From contig NC_135000.1 in the NCBI RefSeq assembly GCF_051020985.1, forward strand, positions 3,906,001 to 3,970,000: a stretch of 64,000 bases of DNA, read 5' to 3'. Below are positions 55,996-64,000 of this stretch, in pieces. The notes beneath the pieces were generated by a model. That model was not told the DNA's origin. It was given only the letters and a program-made list of their open reading frames with translations, and did no database searches. Position 1 is the stretch's first letter. Every line of letters starts with the position of its first letter. Made by a program: the position numbers and the translations under genes. The stretch is from Nomia melanderi (lineage: Eukaryota > Arthropoda > Insecta > Hymenoptera > Halictidae).

Positions 55996-58900
55996 TCACA
56001 CCTCCTGCAGGTACTTCAGAGGGCAGAGGGTTTCCTTGTAGAGTACCTCACCCTCCTTGCCTGTGTGGTCCGCCGAACGGACGTCCGCGGCGCAACGCAC
56101 CATAGCGACACCATCTACCTCTTCACCGACTTGTATAACTATCTACAAATGGGAAACGATGAAGAGGTGACTGTCGAGTTTCTGAATTTCTGAAGAAGTT
56201 ACGTCTGTCATAAATCCTCAAGGAACACAGAGCAAATGGTACACTTGGAAACTGAGTTGGTTCTTGTGGAAGATAGAAGACTAATGGTCAAAGGATAAAG
56301 GGAATTAAAGAAGACGTTAACATAAGCAGTGGTGTGGGAAGTCTTGGATTAAAAGAAGAGAAATCTTAAGTAGCCCTTAAGAGGATGTCCATAGTGGAGG
56401 AGTTGAAATGTTAATGAACAAATAAAAGGGAAGGCGAATGACTCATTCAACAATGGCGAAGTAATCGAAGCGTTAAGAAATAAACATTACATGCTATGTC
56501 CGAGAATATAGATATACTTTCAGTTTTAACCAGTTAAGCGTGACATTTAGTTTGAATAATCTCTCATTGTGCGCGCTATAAAATCAAACAATGAAGTGTA
56601 TACTCGTTAAATGCAGGCCAAATGCACTTAATATATATCCTAACGAAAAACTAAAGCAAAACGAAGAAGAATTACGTGTTTGTCTCAAAAAATAAATAAT
56701 CCATCGTTGAAAAAGTTAGCACCATTAAGAGTTTTAAGATGACGTGTATACTCGTCAAACACAGTTAACTGGTTAAAGAAATGTGTGTTTACCAAATTGA
56801 AGCTGAAAGGATTTTTAAGGTGCAAATGTATTCGTACAGAAGGGAAGAAGAATAGAAGTCAGACACATTCTGCAGACTGTGAAGTGATGATTGTTGTAAT
56901 ATTAAATTACTGTACCTGATCACGTAGCAGTGTGATTTGATCAGTAAGCTGTAAGTTACGCGTAACCTGGAGGGTCTTCTGGCCAGACTCCACTCTCATG
57001 ACATATGCACTCGGGAAGTAACCCACTCTTCCACCCAAACACTTCCCTTTCCACCAGTCCCTTTCTGATTTGCCGATCACTGTTATTTTATAGCCAGCTC
57101 TGAAGCAATAATACAATAATACCAACATTAATAGAAGCAATTAATGGGGCAAAAAATAATTTGTACAATCGAATTGTGGAATCAAAGAAAAGAAAGGGGA
57201 TTGAAGTTGAAATGTAAAAAAATAAATGCCTTAATACGAGAACTACCATACCAGTTGAAATGACTGGTCTCGCATTGTTTGTGTCGCAATTATTAATCTT
57301 AACACTTAGGCGACTACAAAGAACTATGACTGCAACCTCTTCCATTATCTTCAATTGAACTCATTCAATTAATTCGGTTAGAAACTGTGTTTCGTAAAAA
57401 CAAGAACCGTATTTGATAAATCGCAAATAATCCCACATCAATGCTTACTAAATAACAAAAGAAAAGACAAACATAATAAAAAGCAATACGTTACTAAGTG
57501 AAAAGTGGGAGATATCCCGATTCGATTGGCTAAGCGTTGAAAGCATTGAATGTTTGAAATAATCTTGAAAATAAATAGTTTCATTTGAATACTACAATGA
57601 ATGTCTGAAGAAACTGGAAATAATCTATTGCCACAATTTTTATAGGGGTTACATATTAATCGTATTAACCCTCTATGAGCCGAATTTTTTTCCAAGATTA
57701 TAACAAAACCTATGGAGTGCAAAATTAATAAATATCCATATATAAATACGAATTAACAATGTATTCAATAGTTCCAATACTTTCATCAAACGAATATATT
57801 TTCTAACTTTCAAATTACAACGACGTTAAACTTTCACGCCTGAGCGTATAAAAGTTTAAGTTAACTGATTACTCAATTCTGTTCACCACTTTCAGTGCAC
57901 AACGAAATAAATCAACAAGATGCCAACATACTGATATGTGACTTCAAAGTTACATAGGCTTAAAAGAGAGTTAAATGCTAGGTAGTTCTAGTAATTGAGC
58001 AAAATGAGCGTCTTAAGGCTATCAGTTTCCGAGAAGCGCACATATTAGTTAAGTTCTAGATAGAGCATTCTGCATGGATGATTACTTTAAGTCCAACTCA
58101 TCCCGGTGACGTGCGTCGAAGTTGTAAAGTGCTACGTAAAGGTTGTTGGGCGGCAGAACGCGTTTCCCCAGTGGATTCATATGATTCTGGTTGTTAGCGT
58201 GCGGCGACGGGCATGGCGAAGTGCTGGCTGAGGAATAGGATTTCTCGTTTTCATCTGGTAATTCCATGCTTGACATCCTGATGGCACCTCGTATGTGCTT
58301 GTGAACACCGTGTCCTTGACCTGGGCTGCATGGAGCTGCAACAGAATAGAATGAAAAGATGTCATAAACAAAACAACTATACTCTAATAAAAAATTAAAA
58401 ATGTGTCAAGAATTCCATCATTAACACGTTGACTACTCGGTGGTCACCAATGATCGGAGCTTCGAAATTGTTTGGAAATAATTATAATAAGAACATTGAT
58501 ATCGAATAAAAATCTTTAATAATATGAGCAGGTAGATTATAGCGTAATATGAGTACTGCAATACCAAATCATTACTAATTACTTCCAATACCATTTGCTT
58601 TTGCTACAAAGGAATACGGATTATTATAACGCAACGCTCGAGATACTCGTGGCAGTCAACGTGTTAATAAGACCTTCGTAATTAGATTCACTGACTAGCT
58701 ATTCCAATCTATCTATATTACCCAGTAACTCCGTTTGTTTACCCCAGATCGAACTAATTAGCTAGTTGTACAATTTGAATCTGTTACCAATACATCCGAA
58801 ATAGAATAAAAAGACGTCATAAAGCAAACATCTATGTTATAATAACAAATGAAAGATGTGTCAAGAATTCCAACGTCAATAATACCTTTATAATTACAAT

Positions 58901-59588
58901 CACAGCCTAGCTATTCCAATCTATCTATATTACCCAGCAACTTCATTTGTCTACGCCAGATCAAACTAATTAGCTACAGTTGTACAGTTTGAATCTCCTA
59001 CAAATGCATCCAAAATAGAATAAAAAGATGTCATAAAGGAAACATCTATGTTATAATAACAAATGAAAGATGTGTCAAGAATTCCAACGTCAATAATACC
59101 TTTATAATTACAGTCACTGCCTAGCTATTCCAATCTATCTATATTACCCAGCAACTTCATTTGTCTACGCCAGATCAAACTAATTAGCCGTAGTTGTACA
59201 ATTTGAATCTCCTAGCAATGCATCCAGAATGAATCTCCCCAGATCAATTAAGTCCAAATGACCTAAATTACATTAGAAACGTCTGATCCCCTAAATAAGT
59301 CAGACATTATTCATACGACTAATCTCAAGAATCAAATTACTGTTCACTGGCATCAAGTTAATATCTCGAGTGGCCCAATCTATCAGTGCCCCGCTGATCG
59401 CGGTAACTTTCCCTAACGTTAACGTTCAGTAATTGGGACACTGGACTGTACTTACACAATCTGTTGATGCTTCCGCTGTCAGAATGCCTGGGCGGCGTGG
59501 ACTCCCTCTGGCCACCGGTCGAGTAATCCCTAGGACGATGTCGAACGTGCGCTGTCCCTTCCGGCGAGTCCAGGCTGAGGCTCTTCAT
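55996..59588 (-). CDS. stac: Stac-type SH3 adaptor protein, short isoform (tandem SH3)
   Basis: Four exons on the - strand join in consistent phase: 59588-59456, 58335-58086, 57099-56916 and 56142-55996 (stop TGA), 714 nt, 237 residues. Introns are GT-AG, with donors GTAAGT, GTAATC and GTACAG. Residues 1-109 are Ser/Pro-rich and low complexity. The first SH3 spans about 110-164, with ALYNF (113-117), the acidic RDEL stretch, the Trp pair W143-W144 and YFPSAYV (155-161). A second, more diverged SH3 (about 172-237) ends in CPLKYLQEV, matching the usual C-terminus of the Stac family. Stac proteins bind voltage-gated calcium channels and aid their function at muscle or neuronal membranes. The C1 (cysteine-rich) domain of longer family members was not found here; it may lie upstream outside the window or be absent from this isoform. 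The start codon is inferred from the first ATG of the open frame. Confidence 0.88.
56526..56776. mobile_element. TTAA-flanked MITE, family B (copy 3, in Stac intron 3)
   Basis: 251 bp bounded by TTAA: TTAACCAGTTAAGCGTGA ... CACAGTTAACTGGTTAA. It is highly similar to 34355-34605 across its length and takes about a third of the 773-bp intron. Confidence 0.9.
57299..57540. mobile_element. TTAA element, family F, nested in family D
   Basis: 242 bp: TTAACACTTAGGCGACTAC at the left and 'cgattggctaagcgTTGA' at the right, with imperfect inverted ends. It interrupts the family D sequence exactly at a TTAA; the right copy has become TTGA. No other copy is seen in the window. Confidence 0.7.
57665..57974. 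mobile_element. TTAA element, family C, nested in family D
   Basis: 310 bp bounded by TTAA: TTAACCCTCTATGAGCCGAA ... 'aggcttaaaagagagTTAA'. It is inserted at the TTAA found 20-odd bases inside the family D terminus. It is related to 29394-29744 and, inverted, 28947-29135. Confidence 0.85.
58345..59232 (-). repeat. 214-bp tandem repeat in Stac intron 1, three copies, one carrying a MITE
   Basis: 'gtcataaa' landmarks at 58361, 58816 and 59030 give a 214-bp period once the 58421-58667 element is discounted (455 - 243 = 212). Units contain 'atgtgtcaagaattcca', 'ctattccaatctatctatat' and 'cagatcaaactaattagc'. The array fills about 80% of the intron. Confidence 0.9.
58421..58667. mobile_element. 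TTAA-flanked MITE, family G (in Stac intron 1 repeat)
   Basis: 247 bp bounded by TTAA: TTAACACGTTGACTACTCGG ... GTGGCAGTCAACGTGTTAA. It is inserted into the first of three tandem units, whose uninterrupted sister copies read 'ttccaacgtcaataatacct' at the same position. Confidence 0.9.
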
Positions 59589-59705
59589 CCTGAGGTTAAG
59601 CCTCTCTCGTCTACGTTGCGGGCTATGCGGCGCTTCACGTGCCACAATTATCGATCATAACAAGTTAGCGTTTGAAATCGGCCTGGCGCTCGACGTTGAC
59701 GCCAT
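59589..59705 (-). promoter_or_regulatory. Stac 5' leader with in-frame 16-codon upstream ORF
   Basis: On the - strand an ATG at 59705 (context AAAATGGCG) opens 16 codons ending in TGA at 59657-59655. Past the stop, the same frame is open into the Stac coding region. Without an intron this is an upstream ORF immediately before the 59588 start. The exon's 5' limit is unknown. Confidence 0.45.
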
Positions 59706-59888
59706 TTTCGGCAAGCCGGTTCGTTAGCGAGTACGTACATTTGTCAAGCGGACTAGAGGATCACCAGCGGAAATGCATACCAACGGCTACTCACAGTCAG
59801 AGACATTCTTCAACGTTGTGACAGATTTAGCGACAGTACGGAAACTCGTGAGGTAAATGTCTAGACGGGTTACTTCCTCATCGATTGC

Positions 59889-59919
59889 GATGACCTTGGT
59901 AGATGTTGCCAAGGTCGTC
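59889..59919. promoter_or_regulatory. inverted pair of FTZ-F1-like half sites upstream of Stac
   Basis: TGACCTTGG and CCAAGGTCG are arranged as an inverted repeat with a 9-bp spacer (arms 59892-59899 and 59909-59916, extended with one mismatch). YCAAGGYCR is the FTZ-F1/SF-1 type nuclear-receptor site. Binding is inferred only. Confidence 0.3.
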
Positions 59920-60496
59920 GTTATGAATAACTTTTTCCTATACGTGTAATAGGAATAATAATATCTTTTATTCTTTAAGATATTTATATAAATATCTCCG
60001 AGAAAGGGGAGTTATTGAAATTATTTAGAAAAAGGATAAACTTTTGTATGATCTTGATGGTGAGATATGTTGTGAAGATCATTGTTCTGTGTGGCTAGCA
60101 ATTTCAATTTTTTAGCAGAGATGGTTACAAAATTATGAAGCAAAATTTCGCAGTAAGCTCGAATCTTTCGCTTTTATATTTATTCATTGATATTGTTTTT
60201 TACTATATGTAAATTGACCCTTAGGTGTTAACTTACCTCTATTACCTGAATGAAACTAATTGCTATATCATAGGGAACAACTTCATTAAGTGAAAAACAT
60301 ACAATATGATACATATTTTTGTGTATAATATACAAAAGATGCTCATCTAGATATTTACCGCATATTGTTGCATGTAACTGCAAAACTAAAAGAGACCGCC
60401 TATTATATGTTTAGGGAAAAGTTACTCAGAATTACGTGCTTGACAACATATTTCGGTGTCATTGAAATCGGTGAGGTGACTCGTCTAGGCATTCAC
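59920..60496. other. AT-rich intergenic sequence
   Basis: Nothing recognised. Confidence 0.3.
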
Positions 60497-60681
60497 TTTG
60501 ACCGAAGTCCAGTTCACAGTTAGTTGTTAGAAAACGAAAATATATAGAAAGCTTGATTGTTAGTAGTGCTCGTACGAAGCAAGTAAACGTGGTGCGCAAA
60601 GTCGAAAGAAACGGGGATTCCCCTCGTGTAGCAACAGCTGGAATGGAAAGAAGATACAGAACTTATGCAAGGTGCACACAG
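60497..60681 (+). other. candidate first exon with 13-codon start (low confidence)
   Basis: ATG at 60643 (GGAATGG context) opens 13 codons that end at ACACAG|GTTAGT, a plausible donor at 60682. The frame upstream is also open to about 60497. No next exon is identified, so this may be chance. Confidence 0.2.
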
Positions 60682-62097
60682 GTTAGTCTCTCAACCCTTT
60701 TCGGTTAGACATTTCTGGTTGAAGTAGATCAGTGGTTTTTTTTTTCTCTTTCTTTTCGGTTGGCATCAACGTCGAGGCTGCGGAAGAAAAAACACGGAAC
60801 AACGACACGGCCAGAACACCATGAATGCACACAGAAACGTTTCTCTTTCAGGCGACAGATTCGACCAATGGTAGAATTCACAGAGAAAAAGAGAATTTCG
60901 TTTGAGAAGCGTACTTCGTCGTTTTTTTTTTCGTTTTGCAAGTACAACGAAGTAAAAGAAAAACTGAGAGAAAGAGAGAGATAGAGAAAAAAATGGGACA
61001 CGACTCGCGCGAAGAAGTGACAGCAGGGGGTTGCAGAAGACACAATATTTTATTTACAATATTTACATGGTATCTCTGTGACGCTTTCAGGTATTTTTTA
61101 TCTGCTTTTTGTTTTTCTTTGATCCTCTCCTCGTCGGGAATTTCGTTCGCTTTTGATCTGTGGATTCGTGTTACGCACTGCCTATCATCCACGTTTTCCC
61201 TCGTTCTCCTCCTTCCCCTTTCTTTGTACAAACTTTCCCCCGCCTATTATCCTCGACCTTTACGATGAATACTCTATCGTTATCGATAATTGAAAAATCA
61301 AAGGAATTTTTAAAAGCGCATTAAAAAAAAAAGAAGAACAGGGGAAAAACAAACGGAGAAATAAGATTCTCGTTTCTGCACTACGGGTATTCGATACTTC
61401 TCAAAGATATTTATTTCAGATCGTAGCTCGAGGGTGTTCGAGTTACATGGACAAGCTTCCGTTCGTAATAAAGGGAAGATACGCGAACAATTCCGTGTAG
61501 ATTCAGTGTTGATTTTTATTCAGTTTAGCGTTTCTTGTCTTTGCAACATATAATTAAGGTAAAATACACGGTCACGGTTCCGTTGAAGAATTTTTTTCTG
61601 TGCTTTTCTTTGTTTTCAAACGATCTCATGGTCCTCAAGATTGAGAAACAATCCGAAATTCGACAAAACTCCGAACAATCTCGTTTCAAAAGAAACTATG
61701 CGGTGGAATTGAGCAACTGTCTCAAGTTTTACGGAAATTTAAAATAATCCGAATGCAAATTCCGATTTTATTGGATTATTCTCTATTTAATCGTGCAGAA
61801 ATTTAACAACGTTTCGTTCCCGTTCGATTTGCATTCTCAGATTATTTTAAGCTGTTATAATATATAGGGGGATCCTTACCTTTGTAGCATAGTCTTTTTT
61901 GAAACAACCTGTACGTAATAAACAAAAGTCCTGCAAATAATTTCACCGGTTTAGGAACTTCGGATATTCGTTTTCTTTCTAATGATTTGGTCATGCTGAA
62001 TTCAAGAACGAAAATATGCAAAATTCTCAATATTCCCTTGAAAAACAATGGTTTCTGAGTTGATCGCAAACCTCGAAAAATAAGATGTTCATAATTC
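60682..62097. other. intergenic sequence, no gene recognised
   Basis: It includes a GA-rich run at 60965-60990 and poly(T)/pyrimidine tracts. Frames of 70-117 codons on both strands at 60730-61270 overlap one another and are Ser/Arg/Phe-rich low complexity; not called. Confidence 0.3.
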
Positions 62098-63455
62098 AGC
62101 AATTCCAAATTGTTTTTCGTTGTTTATTAGTTGCCAGTAATCGTGGTTGTTTCGGATAAAAAATATAAACAATTGGAATCTATACCATGCTGTACTGTAA
62201 CTTGGCAATTCCAAAACTTCTTCTCAGTCTATCGATAAACAAATGAAAAATAAAATTGCAATTCCAATTATCAATAGACAACGTAAGCCTCGGCAATTCC
62301 TTCTATTCTATTCAAATTTTCATCGTAACAGTTTTCGTTATACGAAATTGAAAGGAAAACATTCGCGGAAAGGGACGAAGGCAATTGATAAATCTGTTTA
62401 AGCTAGAATATCGAAGACAGAATAATTCATAGCATCAGAGTAGAACAACTTTCGACAATTCCACGTTCCATTCCCCGGCAATTCCACCTTTCATTTCTCC
62501 GAAATTCCAACAGTTCTTTCTAGTACAACACAGAAATTTTCGAACGATAGTTTCGTACGTTTTCATTCCGTCAAATTCGATCTTCTCTTAAAGAATTTCA
62601 TAGTGCAAAGGTCACTCATGCACCCTACCACTGCTCAAACGAGCAATAAAACAATTACTGTGTCAATCACAGCAACGACCATGTAATTAAATCACATTGG
62701 CAATTCCGTCCTTCTACCCTACGATTGCTTATCGAACTTTTCCTAACAATTCCATCCCTTTATCCCGTAATCATTCATCGGAAAACACTTCTAACATCTT
62801 CATCTCTCCATCCTACGATCATTTCTAACAATTCCACCCTGTATCCACTGCAATTCCATATTCCTCGAGTGCCAAGATAATTCTCTCTCAAAGAAAACTA
62901 CCGTATCGATCAACGTGTCGATTCTCGATCAATTGACGCTATCAATTCCATCGTCACGACCAAGCAATTCCACGGTTAGTAAACGTCGAACGTGTTTTTA
63001 TAACAACGGCACTGTTCCGCGTCCCGAATGACGGCGACCAGTCGTTTGATTTCGTCCGTTCAACGATCGTGAATAAATATTTTCGTGTTTCGGATCGCCC
63101 AGGCGTCGTCGTGCGATTCCAGGACGCGTGGCCGCTTCGCAGGTCATCGTTTCCTTCTGCCGATCGGATTCGCTGGGACCGGAGGGGCCGAAGTCGAGGA
63201 GGACGGTGCCAACTGGGGCATCAACACCAACGGTTGCCCAAACGGCCTGGTCCCGGACATGGATCCGCCGCTGCCTCTTCCTGCTCAATTGGAATTGCAA
63301 CGATTTCCGGCGGTGACTCGGTTAATTTTCCCACAACACTCCAACAAACCGGCTTTCTCTCTCTCAACGCGACCACCCGAAGAACCCACTCCTCGAAGAG
63401 TTAAATTGCTCGGTGTTATTTGGTTGGCTACTTTGTTAGTCGACGCAATTCCACG
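62098..63455 (+). repeat. dispersed CAATTCC(A) motif cluster
   Basis: About fourteen CAATTCC or AATTCCA occurrences (near 62100, 62203, 62259, 62290, 62455, 62478, 62501, 62699, 62747, 62828, 62850, 62941, 62965, 63446) lie almost all in the same orientation, with irregular spacing of 20-200 bp. They are not in a simple tandem array. Confidence 0.55.
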
Positions 63456-63510
63456 TTGTCGTCATCGGTACGTTCGACGACTGATTTGTGACTTAACCTT
63501 CCTGTAGGCT
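62998..63510. other. GC-rich block with long + strand frame, product unrecognised
   Basis: A + strand frame is open from 63085 to 63507 (140 codons, Pro/Arg-rich), and frames on the - strand and another + frame are also open across it. The composition contrasts with the AT-rich flanks. It may be an exon or promoter island of a neighbouring gene; no splice sites or domain could be fixed. Confidence 0.25.
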
Positions 63511-64000
63511 TCTTCTAGGCTCTCGTGATCGCTGATGATAATCTCGGATGGTGTTTCTTTTTTTTTTTACTTTCAACTTAGAGCTTTTCTGGAGTTGCTT
63601 GGAATTGTTAGTCTTTGACGCTGCCCTGCTCGGAATTTCTTTTTCGTGGCTCGATATTCGAAGCTTGGCAGTGTTCGGCGTAGAGAATTTAGAGTGAGAG
63701 TTACGTGAATTTTGTTACTGACGAACGAGAAAGGCGAAACCTTTGGCACCAAAAAAATGAATAGAAGATATATGACACGTGAGGTTCCTAGTGCGTCGTT
63801 TTAGATTCTTGGTAAATGATTTTAAACGGGCGACACGTGATCTAGGATGGCAGCTGTATGTCCGCCATCTTTATAGTAAGATCAACTATGCTTTTCACGT
63901 GTTCGATTCATTTTTTTTCTGAGGAATAAATCGGTTACAGAATCATGAATTAAAATACCGAAGTAAGCGATGATTGTTTGAAGTAATTGGCTGGGAAAGC
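63511..64000. other. sequence at window edge, nothing recognised
   Basis: It includes a poly(T) run at 63558-63569. No gene is supported. Confidence 0.3.

Larger units (their letters stand above)
57231..57997. mobile_element. family D element (inverted), interrupted by two other TTAA elements
   Basis: The pieces 57231-57302, 57537-57668 and 57971-57997, read together, correspond in order to the reverse complement of the 225-bp family D element. Removing the two insertions (57299-57536 and 57665-57970) leaves 223 bp. It lies in Stac intron 2 and fills about 78% of it. Confidence 0.85.

Noticed and set aside
55717..56193. 158-codon + strand frame
   Set aside because: It lies antisense to the last Stac exon and the downstream ORF, both of which have better support; its Val/Leu-rich translation mirrors codon bias on the other strand.
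60570..60600. Residues A-R-T-K-Q, as at the histone H3 N-terminus, in a + strand frame
   Set aside because: Similarity stops after five residues and there is no histone fold sequence; chance match.
1..64000. tRNA genes
   Set aside because: No cloverleaf with paired A/B box sequences could be identified by eye on either strand.

Overview
The window looks like insect nuclear DNA, and the style is consistent with a hymenopteran such as a bee. It is very AT-rich with short GC-richer islands. Genes have GT-AG introns, and two recognisable animal gene families are present. No prokaryotic features, rRNA, tRNA or CRISPR array were seen. The exact taxon cannot be read from the sequence alone.

Two genes could be assembled exon by exon. 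(1) On the + strand, 43200-48019, is an imaginal disc growth factor / chitinase-like protein (IDGF, GH18 family): five coding exons, 434 residues, signal peptide, and the catalytic Glu position occupied by Gln. A probable 5' UTR exon ends at 42730 and a poly(A) signal lies at 48295. (2) On the - strand, 59588 down to 55996, is a Stac-type (SH3 and cysteine-rich) adaptor: four exons in consistent phase, giving a 237-residue tandem-SH3 short form. Immediately 3' of its stop is a 209-codon - strand ORF (55905-55276) with coding-like codon use and no recognised family. A signal-peptide exon (25232-25152, -) with a perfect donor and a CpG-rich 5' flank marks a third gene whose remaining exons were not found. 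Weaker candidate first exons lie at 50463-50760 (-) and 60497-60681 (+).

Layout: 1-25 kb is an AT-rich gene-poor stretch with many local tandem duplications and a few GC islands. 25-26 kb holds the promoter and first exon of the secreted-protein gene. 26-42 kb is again gene-poor, dense in inverted-repeat elements. 42.4-48.3 kb is IDGF. 48.3-55 kb is intergenic with three large foldback elements. 55.3-59.7 kb is the Stac locus. 60-64 kb is an upstream region with a CAATTCC-rich tract and a GC-rich block.

The dominant unexplained structure is a mosaic of short non-autonomous DNA elements. At least seven families have ends at TTAA (piggyBac-like), and two have TA-flanked inverted repeats (Tc1/mariner/pogo-like). 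They, or local tandem repeats, fill a large part of every IDGF and Stac intron. Stac intron 2 preserves a triple nesting, and intron 1 preserves an insertion inside a tandem repeat whose sister copies are empty sites. Both give direct in-window evidence for TTAA target duplication.
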